From a virus: 37,528 nt of DNA. Within the stretch, counting starts at the first letter, position 1, and every line of letters starts with the position of its first letter. The notes beneath the pieces were generated by a model. The model made no database searches, was not told the origin of the DNA, and saw nothing but the letters and a program-made list of their open reading frames with translations. The stretch lies in IMG/VR virus record IMGVR_UViG_3300030101_000274, positions 1 through 37,528 of that record. One strand, written 5' to 3'. The translations under genes and the position numbers were made by a program. Below are positions 1 to 7,577 of this stretch, one piece after another.

Positions 1-1
1 T

Positions 2-247
2 TCTAATAATGACTCAGACGGCAATCCACATAAAGCCGTAGCATACGGACAAGAATTTTTAGATACGTCTGATTTATCGAGTTTTACAAACTGGTCTAGC
101 CTTAATGCTGCTAAAGTACAAGGGTGGGTAGAGGCTTCTATGGATGCAAAAGAATCTGGTACAGTTGCTGGTCTTAAAGCAAGTTTAGATGCACAAATTG
201 CTAAAAAGATTACACCAACAAAAGTAACTAAATCATTAGGTTCGTAA
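2..247 (+). CDS. C-terminal part of a small phage protein, cut by the window edge
   Basis: The frame is open from base 2 to a TAA at 245-247, so only about 81 C-terminal residues are visible. The readable part has a Trp-containing stretch (QGWVEASMDAKES) and a tail rich in Lys and Thr. Its pattern recalls the short tail-associated phage proteins with a W-V-x-A motif (DUF7936-like), but this is only a resemblance. The next gene starts two bases after the stop, so it belongs to the same rightward late operon. Function is not known. Confidence 0.7.
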   Translation, partial: SNNDSDGNPHKAVAYGQEFLDTSDLSSFTNWSSLNAAKVQGWVEASMDAKESGTVAGLKASLDAQIAKKITPTKVTKSLGS

Positions 248-248
248 T

Positions 249-446
249 ATGGAACAACAATACTTTGTAAACGTGCTACAAATATTAGACGTAGCAACAG
301 AAAGAGGTGCTTGGAAAGGTGCTGAAATAGAGTCTATAGCTATGTTACGCAAACAAACTATGGAGCAGATTAAAAACTTAGCTGAAGATTCTCAACAAGA
401 AGAACCTCAAGTTGAATCAATCACTAAGAAAATAGGAGAAAAGTAA
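249..446 (+). CDS. Small hypothetical phage protein
   Basis: A 65-residue soluble protein, mostly helical in character, with no signal peptide or membrane segment. Its centre (WKGAEIESIAMLRKQTMEQI) looks like an amphipathic helix and the C-terminus is charged. It begins with ATG directly after the previous stop, and its own TAA shares a base with the next ATG (TAATG), which indicates translational coupling. I do not recognise a function; small proteins of this type sit between structural and lysis genes in many marine podoviruses. Confidence 0.65.
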   Translation: MEQQYFVNVLQILDVATERGAWKGAEIESIAMLRKQTMEQIKNLAEDSQQEEPQVESITKKIGEK

Positions 447-643
447 TGGATATAATAATGAACTTAGTTCAATGGATTACTACTATAGTAACAGTTGCTT
501 CAATAATAGCAGCATCTACACCTACACCTAAAGATGACGAATGGATTGGTAAGTTATATAAGCTTATTGATTTATTGGCTGTAAATATAGGCAAAGCTAA
601 AGAACAAGCACCTGTAGTAGAATCAAAAGATGGCGACAGCTAA
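446..643 (+). CDS. Small membrane protein of the late operon (holin candidate)
   Basis: A 65-residue protein with one hydrophobic segment at about residues 5-24, followed by the conserved-looking sequence TPTPKDDEWIGKLYKLID and a polar tail. Proteins with this TPKD motif after a single membrane helix are common in podoviruses and are usually left unnamed. With a spanin pair and endolysin downstream, a holin-like role is possible, but a single helix of this kind is not diagnostic. The start overlaps the previous stop by one base and the end overlaps the next gene by 14 bases. Confidence 0.7.
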   Translation: MDIIMNLVQWITTIVTVASIIAASTPTPKDDEWIGKLYKLIDLLAVNIGKAKEQAPVVESKDGDS

Positions 644-815
644 AGATGCTTTAAATGCGATTGAGTCGCATGAAAAAGAATGTAAATTAATTTACAAAAG
701 TATAGATGCTAGGCTAGAAGCTGGCTCTAAAAGATTTGATAAATTAGAAGCTATACTATGGGGTGTCTATCCTTTTATATTAGCAACAATAATAGCATCA
801 AGGTTTTTAGGATGA
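630..815 (+). CDS. Small tail-anchored membrane protein, XhlA-like
   Basis: A 61-residue protein with a helical, charged N-terminal two thirds (NAIESHEKECKLIYKSIDAR) and a C-terminal hydrophobic helix at about residues 42-59. This arrangement matches the widespread phage proteins resembling XhlA, which anchor through a C-terminal membrane helix and are found near lysis genes. The start lies inside the preceding gene and the stop (TGA) overlaps the next start (ATGA), so it is translated as part of a coupled chain. Membrane location is well supported; a role in lysis is inference. Confidence 0.7.
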   Translation: MATAKDALNAIESHEKECKLIYKSIDARLEAGSKRFDKLEAILWGVYPFILATIIASRFLG

Positions 816-1000
816 GTAGACAAAAAAAATCTAAATCTAAAGTAAATCAAGCAGGAAACTATACAAAACCTGCAATGCGTAAACGTCAATTTCAACGAAT
901 TAAAGCTGGAACAAAAGGCGGAAAAGCAGGACAATGGAGTGCAAGGAAAGCACAAATGTTAGCAAAAGCATATAAAGACGCAGGTGGTGGATATAAGTAG
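812..1000 (+). CDS. Small basic phage protein
   Basis: A 62-residue, strongly basic protein. The ATG at 812 overlaps the previous TGA (ATGA) and is preferred over an upstream in-frame ATG at 758 that would run deep into the neighbouring gene. The C-terminal sequence GQWSARKAQMLAKAYKDAGG resembles a short protein seen repeatedly in marine phage genomes. The charge suggests nucleic-acid contact, but no domain is recognisable. Its TAG overlaps the GTG start of the next gene. Confidence 0.7.
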   Translation: MSRQKKSKSKVNQAGNYTKPAMRKRQFQRIKAGTKGGKAGQWSARKAQMLAKAYKDAGGGYK

Positions 1001-1686
1001 TGTCTTATTTAATAAGCAATATACCGCATTTTAAATGTTGGGTTAGAAAAGAATTCACAGTAAATCATCAAAGATATCATGGAGAATTTTTACACGCTAT
1101 AGCAATTGCTGTTAATACCATTCCAGATAGATCACTAAGCTTTCAAGTAGTTTTTACTGGATGTGAAGCTGAAGATGATGAGTCTAATATACATGGTGGT
1201 GCAATGTGGGCTAGGATGCCAATACAAGCTCTTGTAGCAGATATACCTGTAGCAGAGTGGGCATTACCCATGGAAGACCATTTGGCTCAACCTTGGGATT
1301 GTGAAGCCAGAGATCACTCTGTAATTGTTATGGATAGAGTAAGTTCTAGTCCTTGGATATGCAAAATTAATAATGAATTTTATCAAGGAAAATATTTATT
1401 TACTGTAGATTACACTAACAATTCTATTGCTGATTGTCCTGCACAACACAAACAATCTCATGTTGTATATATTACTGAAGATTGTGAATGGAAGGGTAAT
1501 ATAGTTGCTCTACCTAATAATAGAGTAAGAGCCACTAGTCCTGCTTTATGGGTTACTGGAGAAGGACCGCCTGACTTTGCTCCATCTCAACACATCCACT
1601 CAGCAGAAGGACACGAAAGTTATCTTGATCCTTTAACGACTTTCAACAATTTATATAGTGAAGGAGTAGAAACAGATGAAACTTAA
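1000..1686 (+). CDS. Conserved marine-phage protein of unknown function
   Basis: A 228-residue protein beginning with GTG at 1000, directly overlapping the previous TAG. It has no signal peptide or membrane helix. Blocks such as GGAMWARMPIQALVADIP, AQPWDCEARDHSVIVMDR and NNRVRATSPALW match my memory of a protein family conserved across cyanophages, pelagiphages and uncultured marine podoviruses, where it is found in the late region. Many Trp, His and Cys residues suggest a compact folded domain. No enzymatic motif is visible. Confidence 0.75.
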   Translation: MSYLISNIPHFKCWVRKEFTVNHQRYHGEFLHAIAIAVNTIPDRSLSFQVVFTGCEAEDDESNIHGGAMWARMPIQALVADIPVAEWALPMEDHLAQPWDCEARDHSVIVMDRVSSSPWICKINNEFYQGKYLFTVDYTNNSIADCPAQHKQSHVVYITEDCEWKGNIVALPNNRVRATSPALWVTGEGPPDFAPSQHIHSAEGHESYLDPLTTFNNLYSEGVETDET

Positions 1687-1825
1687 TAGACGACAAAAAG
1701 AAACTTTAAAAAAACATAGCAAACATCATACGAAAAAACATATGGATGAAATGGTTAAGTCTATGAAAACAGGAACTAAGTTTGGTGATGCTCATAAAAA
1801 AGCTCTAAAAAAAGTAGGTAAATAA
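1676..1825 (+). CDS. Small basic phage protein (49 residues)
   Basis: A short frame from ATG 1676 to TAA 1823-1825, encoding 49 residues beginning MKLNRRQKETLKKHSKHHTK and ending KKALKKVGK. It overlaps the previous gene by 11 bases, and its TAA shares a base with the ATG of the next gene, exactly the coupling seen across this operon. Very similar short His/Lys-rich proteins (R-R-Q-x3-L-K-x-H) recur in marine phages. Function is unknown; the high basicity suggests binding to DNA or RNA. Confidence 0.75.
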   Translation: MKLNRRQKETLKKHSKHHTKKHMDEMVKSMKTGTKFGDAHKKALKKVGK

Positions 1826-2064
1826 TGCCTCTTAAAAAGTCTCAAAGAAGTTTAAAAAATTGGACAGATCAAAAATGGCGAACCAAGTCAGGTAAAAAGT
1901 CTTCTAAAACAGGAGAAAGATATCTCCCTGAAAAAGCTATTAAAGCTATGTCTAGTTCTGAATATGCTGCTACAACTAGAAAAAAAAGAGCAGATACAAA
2001 AAAAGGTAAACAATTTTCTAAACAGCCAAAGAAAGCTGCAAAAATATCAAAGAGGTATAGGTAA
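1825..2064 (+). CDS. DUF5872-like basic protein
   Basis: A 79-residue protein very rich in Lys and Arg, with the blocks WTDQKWRTKSGKKSS, GERYLPEKAIKAMSSSEYAA and a terminal KRYR. This matches what I recall of the DUF5872 family, which is common in phages and some giant-virus and bacterial genomes; the function is not known. It overlaps its neighbours by single bases on both sides. A role in condensing or binding nucleic acid would fit the charge but is not shown. Confidence 0.7.
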   Translation: MPLKKSQRSLKNWTDQKWRTKSGKKSSKTGERYLPEKAIKAMSSSEYAATTRKKRADTKKGKQFSKQPKKAAKISKRYR

Positions 2065-2486
2065 TGTATGAATACACTTGTAAAGTTGAAAGAGTCGTTG
2101 ATGGTGATACTATTGACGTTGTTTTGGACCTTGGGTTTGACATTCTTTATAAGTCTCGTGTTCGTTTATATGGTATTGATACTCCCGAGTCACGGACTCG
2201 TAATCTTGATGAGAAAGCTAGAGGAAAAATGGCTTCGGCTTTCTTAAAAGAAGCTATAGATAATGGCACTAAAGTTGTTATACAAACTAAATTAAAAGAT
2301 TCTAGAGGTAAGTTTGGTAGAGTTTTAGGTGATGTTGTTGTTGACGGAATAAATATTAACCAGTTAATGATAGATAATTACCATGCTGCTGCTTATTTTG
2401 GTCAAAGCAAAGAAGCTATAGAAGCAGTACATGATTCTAATAGAACTAGACTTATAGAGCTTGGTAAGTTCAAACCCATTGAGTAA
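2064..2486 (+). CDS. Thermonuclease-like (SNase/TNase family) nuclease
   Basis: A 140-residue single-domain staphylococcal-nuclease-like protein. The expected catalytic and calcium-binding residues are visible: Asp15 in VDGDTIDV, Arg34, Asp39 and Glu42 in RVRLYGIDTPES, and Arg86 in GKFGRVLGD, corresponding to D21, R35, D40, E43 and R87 of the S. aureus enzyme. It has no signal peptide, so it should act in the host cytoplasm on DNA or RNA. TNase-like genes are frequent in marine podoviruses, where host DNA degradation is the usual proposal. It is coupled to its neighbours by one-base overlaps (TAATG). Confidence 0.88.
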   Translation: MYEYTCKVERVVDGDTIDVVLDLGFDILYKSRVRLYGIDTPESRTRNLDEKARGKMASAFLKEAIDNGTKVVIQTKLKDSRGKFGRVLGDVVVDGININQLMIDNYHAAAYFGQSKEAIEAVHDSNRTRLIELGKFKPIE

Positions 2487-2836
2487 TGGAACAAGCAGTT
2501 ACATTTATAAATGAAGTAGGCTTTCCAATAGCTGCTGCATTAGGTTTAGGTTTTTTTATATGGAAACTTATCAATAGAATTATTGACGGAATGGAAACTA
2601 AACTAGATGTATTAGACGATAAAGTAGCTGATCAAATAGAACAAATGGAATCTAGATTAGGAACTAAATTAGATTCACAACATGGCATTTTAGTAGCCCT
2701 TATAGATAGAGTTAGATCACTAGACAATGAAATTATTAGACAAGACACACTAATTAAAACGATACTTGGTGTGCCGCAATTAATAGATAGTAGCAAAATA
2801 GCTAAAGCAGATCGTGATGATCAAAGAAAAGACTAA
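2486..2836 (+). CDS. Membrane-anchored coiled-coil phage protein
   Basis: A 116-residue protein with an N-terminal hydrophobic segment at about residues 9-31 (EVGFPIAAALGLGFFIWKLI) and then a long helical, charged region likely to form a coiled coil. The N-terminal GFPI pattern resembles short YvrJ-like and related phage membrane proteins. It sits between the nuclease gene and the curli cassette, and its TAA overlaps the next ATG. A holin or lysis-accessory role is possible given the position but is not demonstrated by sequence. Confidence 0.7.
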   Translation: MEQAVTFINEVGFPIAAALGLGFFIWKLINRIIDGMETKLDVLDDKVADQIEQMESRLGTKLDSQHGILVALIDRVRSLDNEIIRQDTLIKTILGVPQLIDSSKIAKADRDDQRKD

Positions 2837-3300
2837 TGACAGAATGGGATAAAATTTTTTCAATTATAGGAATTATTATTATTCTTTTTGTAGTAGCTTT
2901 AAATGCTAATGCAGATCAAATAGTACATAAATTTAAATCTCCTAGTTTTAATGGTGAAGCTACATCTAGTCATTATTTAACTATAGAAAATCAAGAACAT
3001 AGTAGAAAACTTACAATAAAAGAAGAAATTAAAGCTTTACAAGATGAAATAGAAAGAGAAAAAGAAAATTCTACTTTAGCTAGATTTATGAGAAATTTAG
3101 AGTCTAGAGTTTACGCTGAATTATCTAGACAGTTAGTAAATAATTTATTTGGCGAAACACCGCAAAGTGAAGGAACAATTACTTTAGAAGGTAATCTAAT
3201 AGAATATACAAGTGATGGTGTCACATTAACTTTAAAAATAACGGAAGCAGATGGAACAGTTACGGAAATTACCATACCTATCGGTACTTTTACTTTCTAG
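2836..3300 (+). CDS. csgF: CsgF-like curli assembly factor
   Basis: A 154-residue exported protein. Residues 7-26 are hydrophobic and are followed by a likely cleavage site around NANA-DQ. The mature start QIVHKFKSPSFNG matches the CsgF N-terminal pattern (TFQFRNPNFGG in E. coli), the part that inserts into the CsgG pore. The C-terminal half, about residues 90-154, contains the family-like region with SRQLVNNLFGE, a short beta-rich domain and ITEADGTVTEITIP. In bacteria CsgF couples the CsgG secretion channel to nucleation of curli fibres at the cell surface. It is followed directly by csgG, which strongly supports the assignment. It is very unusual cargo for a phage late operon. Confidence 0.88.
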   Translation: MTEWDKIFSIIGIIIILFVVALNANADQIVHKFKSPSFNGEATSSHYLTIENQEHSRKLTIKEEIKALQDEIEREKENSTLARFMRNLESRVYAELSRQLVNNLFGETPQSEGTITLEGNLIEYTSDGVTLTLKITEADGTVTEITIPIGTFTF

Positions 3301-4120
3301 TTGTTCTATATTTCAACAGTTTGAAGATACATATGAACAAAGATTTGAAACAACTAATGTTGTTACCATATCTGAGTTACAGTCAAAAGAACTTGCAAAT
3401 GTTATTAAACCTATAGTAAAACCTGTAGTAGCTGTTTATCCTAGTGCGTTTACGGATCAAACAGGACAAAGAAAAAGTAATAGCGAATTTGCATTATTTA
3501 GCACAGCTTTAACACAACAACCAAGTGCTTTATTAATTAGAGCCTTAAAACACGCTAGTAATGGAGAATTTTTTGTAGTTGTTGAAAGAGTAGGTTTAGA
3601 CAACCTTACAAAAGAAAGACAATTAATTAGGTCTGCTAGAGAGCAGTTTGAAAAAGACGAAGAAAAAAAAACATTAAGACCTTTATTGTTTGCAGGAGTT
3701 TTAGTAGAAGGTGCTGTTATAGCATATGAAAGCAACTTATCTACAGGTGGTACAGGAGCTAGATACTTAGGTATTGGCTCTAGTATTCAATATAGAGAAG
3801 ATAGCGTTACAGTATCTTTACGCATGGTTTCAGTAGCAACAGGCGAAATACTTATAGAAGTTATGACTGAAAAAACTATTTTTAGTTATGGCAAATCTGA
3901 AGATGTATTTCGTTTTATAGAAATGGGAACAGAGCTTATAGAAATAGAATTAGGTAATTCTAGAAATGAGTCTTCTACCATAGCTCTAATGAAAGCTATT
4001 GAAAGTGCTGTACTAGAATTAATAAATGTCGGATACGACAGGAGTTTTTGGAAACATGAAGAGATTGAAATTAATGAGCCTAATTGTGATGCTGAGTGCC
4101 TCAGTAACATACGGGGCTGA
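3251..4120 (+). CDS. csgG: CsgG-like outer-membrane curli secretion channel lipoprotein
   Basis: A 289-residue lipoprotein. The signal peptide is short, with lipobox LSSC and lipidation Cys18; it is encoded wholly within the 3' end of csgF. A stop at 3239-3241 makes ATG 3251 the first possible start, with GGAAG just upstream. CsgG hallmarks follow in order: VAVYPSAFTDQTGQ, FSTALTQ, VVVERVGLDNLTKERQLIR, VEGAVIAYESNLSTGGTGAR, SSIQYREDSVTVSLRMVSVA, TGEILIEV, KTIFSYG, VFRFIE and LINVGYDRSFW. Family members form a nonameric beta-barrel that exports unfolded curli subunits. The constriction-loop residues differ from E. coli: Phe56 appears kept, but Tyr51 and Asn55 are not. CsgF precedes it and a curlin-like substrate follows. 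Confidence 0.93.
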   Translation: MEQLRKLPYLSVLLLSSCSIFQQFEDTYEQRFETTNVVTISELQSKELANVIKPIVKPVVAVYPSAFTDQTGQRKSNSEFALFSTALTQQPSALLIRALKHASNGEFFVVVERVGLDNLTKERQLIRSAREQFEKDEEKKTLRPLLFAGVLVEGAVIAYESNLSTGGTGARYLGIGSSIQYREDSVTVSLRMVSVATGEILIEVMTEKTIFSYGKSEDVFRFIEMGTELIEIELGNSRNESSTIALMKAIESAVLELINVGYDRSFWKHEEIEINEPNCDAECLSNIRG

Positions 4121-4787
4121 TAATGAAATATATGTTGATCAGTCAGGAACTGGTGCAAATATAGACTTAGAACAACTAGGTATATCTAATATTATTGGTG
4201 GTCTTAATTCAACAGCAGGAAGTTTAACTGCTTTTGATTTAGATGGTACTTCTATGACTTTAGATATTAATATGATTGGTGCTACTAATAAATTTTTAGG
4301 TGATATAAACGCTAATAGTTTTACAGGACTATATAATTTTACTGGCGGTTCTAACACTTTTACTATTCAAGTAGACCCTACTAATACTTATAGTTCAAAT
4401 AGTTCTGATCAAAATGTAGCAGTTACAGGTAGTAGTAATACTTTTACGTTAAATCAAGGCACTACTGCAATAGCAGCATCTTTAAATCTAGATTGGATTA
4501 TTCAAGGTTCAAATAATACAGTTACATCTAATATAAATATTGATGGAGCAACTAATTATATGGATATAGATGGTTCTGATAATACTGTTACATACACAGG
4601 AACTGGTGTAAATGCTAGTGCTGGTGGATATTTTTATTTAGATCATACTGGTGGGCAAAGAACTTTTAATATACAACAACTGAGCACACAAGATAATGAT
4701 TGGCTTAAAATTATATCCGTTGGTGGTAATGCTGCTTCTACTGTCTGTGTCATTCAAAACGACCAAGGTACAAGCACAAGCTGCTAA
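4056..4787 (+). CDS. Secreted curlin-like repeat protein (candidate CsgG substrate)
   Basis: A 243-residue protein. ATG 4056 is chosen because it opens a clear signal peptide (MKRLKLMSLIVMLSASVTYG) and has AGGAG upstream; a longer frame from 4026 would place ten residues before it. The mature part is rich in Asn, Thr, Ser, Gly and Gln, and starts with a curlin-type segment (DQSGTGANIDLEQLGISN). A motif of form G-S-x-N-T-[FV]-T recurs at residues 98, 125, 151, 173 and more loosely 198, about every 25 residues, as expected for stacked beta-strands of an amyloid-like fold. Two Cys lie in the last 13 residues. It could be a curlin subunit or nucleator; a role in virion adhesion is an alternative. 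Confidence 0.72.
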   Translation: MKRLKLMSLIVMLSASVTYGADNEIYVDQSGTGANIDLEQLGISNIIGGLNSTAGSLTAFDLDGTSMTLDINMIGATNKFLGDINANSFTGLYNFTGGSNTFTIQVDPTNTYSSNSSDQNVAVTGSSNTFTLNQGTTAIAASLNLDWIIQGSNNTVTSNINIDGATNYMDIDGSDNTVTYTGTGVNASAGGYFYLDHTGGQRTFNIQQLSTQDNDWLKIISVGGNAASTVCVIQNDQGTSTSC

Positions 4788-5811
4788 TATTGGAGATATA
4801 TCAGAATTAAATGGCTCTGCTCAAATTGTAAGAGATAAACCATATATAGCTGATTTAGACTTTGCTATACAAAGTAACGATGAGGCTATAACTACAAATG
4901 GCAGAATGGCTATTACTTTTTTAGATGATAGTCAGGTTAAACTTACAGAACATTCACAATTAATTATTGATGAATATATTTATGATCCTGATCCAAGCAA
5001 AGCAAAAATGGCTCTTACATTTGGATTGGGTACAGCACGTTTTATAACAGGCAATCTTAATCGCATAGATAAACAAAACATAAGTCTTAAAACACCTACT
5101 GCTGACATAGCTATAAGAGGCACAGATTTTACAGCAACAGTAGATGAATTAGGTCGTAGTTTAATAATACTGCTTCCAGACCCATTTGGGCTTTCTAGTG
5201 GCGAAATAGAAGTTGTGACAGCTATGGGTACTGTAATACTAAATAAGCCCTATGAAGCGACTACAGTAAGCGTATTTGAATCTGCACCTAGTAAACCAGT
5301 TATATTAGATTTAACTTTAGATGCTATAGACAATATGTTGATTGTTACTCCACCTAAAGAAGAAGCAGTAATAGAAGAACAAATAGTAACTAAAACAGAA
5401 AATATATTAGATTTTAATGATTTAGATATAGATTACTTAGCAGAAGATTATTTAGCTGAAGATGATTTAGAGTTTACAGAATTAGATATAAATTATTTAG
5501 ACGTTAATTTTCTTGAAGATTTGTTAAATGTTTTAGATGCTTTAGCAATTGATAAAGAAGAAGATCAATTAGCACAAGCGACAAGCACACAAATAGTAGG
5601 AACTTTACTTGGTAAAGACCCTGATACACAAATAACTGCTTTAATTACAGGTAATGTAGTAAGTTTAAGAAGGGCTGTAAATGAGACAGTAAGAGTAGAT
5701 TTAGATGCTAGCAATTCTTATACAGTTATATTTATACAAGATGGTGTTTCAAATATAGTAAAAGTTAATGGAGGAAGTGATTCTGTAATAACCATAACTC
5801 AGAGTGATTAA
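4696..5811 (+). CDS. Secreted FecR-domain protein
   Basis: A 371-residue exported protein. The predicted signal peptide spans about residues 1-28 and ends in VQAQA; it is encoded inside the curlin-like gene, a 92-base overlap. Residues 31-175 form a FecR-type domain, with SELNGSAQIVRDKPY, NDEAITTNGRMAITFLDDSQ, TFGLGTARFITG and LKTPTADIAIRGTDFTA. A Leu/Asp/Glu-rich linker with YLAEDYLAEDD-type repeats follows at about 245-290, then a short beta-rich C-terminal domain. FecR domains often occur in periplasmic sensors, and FecR proteins are found beside CHASE2 cyclases in bacteria. The next gene encodes such a cyclase. The start has little Shine-Dalgarno signal, so it may depend on translational coupling. 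Confidence 0.85.
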   Translation: MIGLKLYPLVVMLLLLSVSFKTTKVQAQAANIGDISELNGSAQIVRDKPYIADLDFAIQSNDEAITTNGRMAITFLDDSQVKLTEHSQLIIDEYIYDPDPSKAKMALTFGLGTARFITGNLNRIDKQNISLKTPTADIAIRGTDFTATVDELGRSLIILLPDPFGLSSGEIEVVTAMGTVILNKPYEATTVSVFESAPSKPVILDLTLDAIDNMLIVTPPKEEAVIEEQIVTKTENILDFNDLDIDYLAEDYLAEDDLEFTELDINYLDVNFLEDLLNVLDALAIDKEEDQLAQATSTQIVGTLLGKDPDTQITALITGNVVSLRRAVNETVRVDLDASNSYTVIFIQDGVSNIVKVNGGSDSVITITQSD

Positions 5812-7574
5812 TGAAAAAGGTATTATTAGTTTTAGTTATAGTTTTATTTGTACCATTTATTACACAAGTAAATATATTACAAATATTAAAACTTAAAACT
5901 TTTGATGCACTAGTACCAGAACAACAGCCTTCAGATTATTTTACTATATTAAATATTACAGAAGAGGATATAGCTAATGAAGGTGGCTATCCATTATCAA
6001 GACAAACTTTAGCTCAAATACAAATTAATCTTTTACGCAAAGGTGCAATAGGAGTTGGATGGGTTATAGCTTTTCCACAGCCTGATAGATTTGGTGGTGA
6101 CTTTGAATTTGCACAAGCTTTAGAATTTTCTCCAAGTGTATTAGCAATGTTTGAAGGCAATGGTAAATATCCTCCTACTACAGGCACAGTAATATTGGGT
6201 GATGATATAGGTGGTTTACAAGCTCAAGGAGTAATACAAAACATTGATTTATTAAAACAAAGTGCTAATCAAGGTTTAGCAGTAGCACGAACTGATGTAG
6301 ATAATTTAGTAAGAAGATTGCCATTACTAATGAGAACTAATGATGGATGGGTTGCTTCTTATGGCACAGAAGTTTTAAAAATATTAGCTGGTGCAGATAC
6401 ATATGTAATTAAAACTAATATTAACGGCATAGAAGAAATAAGAGTAAAAGGTTTACCCCCTGTCAAAGTTGATAGTTTAGGCAGAAAGTGGATAAGTTGG
6501 GTTGATACACCACAAACTAATCTTGCTGAAATGGATGTAGAAAATAAGTTTGTTTTTGTAGGATTTACAGCTAAAGGCATTATGCCTCAAATTGCAGTAC
6601 CAAATAACAAACTGTTAGAGCCACATAAAATACAAGCAGCATTAGCTGAATCTATATTAATACAAGACAGCCCTTATATACCTGATTACGCAATAGCAGT
6701 AGAAGCAGTATTATTAATATCATTGATATTGCTATCTTGGGTTCTAATAAATATTTTTGGAATATCGTTAGGAATACTATTTACCAGTCTATTATTTTTT
6801 TCTACAGCAGGTGGTGGTTATTATTTAATACAACAAGGTTTATTAATTGATGTAACTTGGTCATTAATATCACAGTTTATAACTGCATCTACTGCATTTT
6901 ATTTAAGATTTAGAGAACAATATAAATTAAGACAACAAATTAAAGGGCAGTTTGGTAAATATCTTGATCCAAGAATGGTTAAAAAGTTACAAGATAATCC
7001 AGAACTTTGTCAGGTTAATGGCAAAAGAGTTGACTGTTCTATTATATTTACAGACCTTAGAGGTTTTACTAGCCTATCAGAGTCAGTAGAACCTGAAATG
7101 GTAACGTACATAATGAATTCTGTATTAGATGTACAAGTACAAGCAGCTAATAAATATTTTGGTTGTACCGATAAGTTTATTGGAGATGCTGGTATGTTTC
7201 ATTGGAATACAATTATTCCACAAGATAATCATCATAATCTTGCTTTGCAAGCAGCAAAAGAAATAGAAAAAAATATTGACCAGTTAAATATTAAATTTGC
7301 AAAAGAAAATATACCAGAAGTTGCTATTGGTATAGGTGTAAATTCAGGAGTTTGTATAGCTGGTAACTTTGGAGCAACAGATAGATTTGCATTTAGCCTT
7401 ATAGGAGACCCTTGTAATGTAGCAGCTAGATTAGAATCAAGTACAAAGGTTGCTGGAGTAGGAGTCTTGATAGGTGAAGAAACTGCCAAATATAGCGATT
7501 TTAAGCTACAATCATTAGAACCTATAGAAGTAAAAGGTAAAGCTAAACCATTACAGGTTTATACATGGGCATAA
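5811..7574 (+). CDS. CHASE2-domain membrane class III adenylate/guanylate cyclase
   Basis: A 587-residue signalling enzyme. The order is an N-terminal membrane helix (about 4-20), an extracytoplasmic CHASE2 domain (about 30-285, with PLSRQTLAQIQINLLRKGAI), three membrane helices (about 292-360), a short linker helix and a class III cyclase domain (about 400-585). All key catalytic residues are present: metal-binding Asp415 (FTDLRGFTSLSE) and Asp459 (KFIGDAGM), purine-contacting Lys455 and Asp533, and Asn536 and Arg540 (NVAARLES). The Lys/Asp pair favours ATP, so cAMP is the likely product, but this is inference. It starts on the last base of the FecR stop codon and closes the curli cassette. 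An intact active site suggests function rather than decay. Confidence 0.93.
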   Translation: MKKVLLVLVIVLFVPFITQVNILQILKLKTFDALVPEQQPSDYFTILNITEEDIANEGGYPLSRQTLAQIQINLLRKGAIGVGWVIAFPQPDRFGGDFEFAQALEFSPSVLAMFEGNGKYPPTTGTVILGDDIGGLQAQGVIQNIDLLKQSANQGLAVARTDVDNLVRRLPLLMRTNDGWVASYGTEVLKILAGADTYVIKTNINGIEEIRVKGLPPVKVDSLGRKWISWVDTPQTNLAEMDVENKFVFVGFTAKGIMPQIAVPNNKLLEPHKIQAALAESILIQDSPYIPDYAIAVEAVLLISLILLSWVLINIFGISLGILFTSLLFFSTAGGGYYLIQQGLLIDVTWSLISQFITASTAFYLRFREQYKLRQQIKGQFGKYLDPRMVKKLQDNPELCQVNGKRVDCSIIFTDLRGFTSLSESVEPEMVTYIMNSVLDVQVQAANKYFGCTDKFIGDAGMFHWNTIIPQDNHHNLALQAAKEIEKNIDQLNIKFAKENIPEVAIGIGVNSGVCIAGNFGATDRFAFSLIGDPCNVAARLESSTKVAGVGVLIGEETAKYSDFKLQSLEPIEVKGKAKPLQVYTWA

Positions 7575-7577
7575 AAT

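Noticed and set aside
2351-2370. AAATATTAACCAGTTAATGA in the TNase-like gene as another copy of the recurring element
   Set aside because: It encodes the family segment NINQLM with ordinary codons and lacks the CAYAGG end, so coding explains it. A similar string at 7272 in the cyclase gene encodes NIDQL and was rejected for the same reason.
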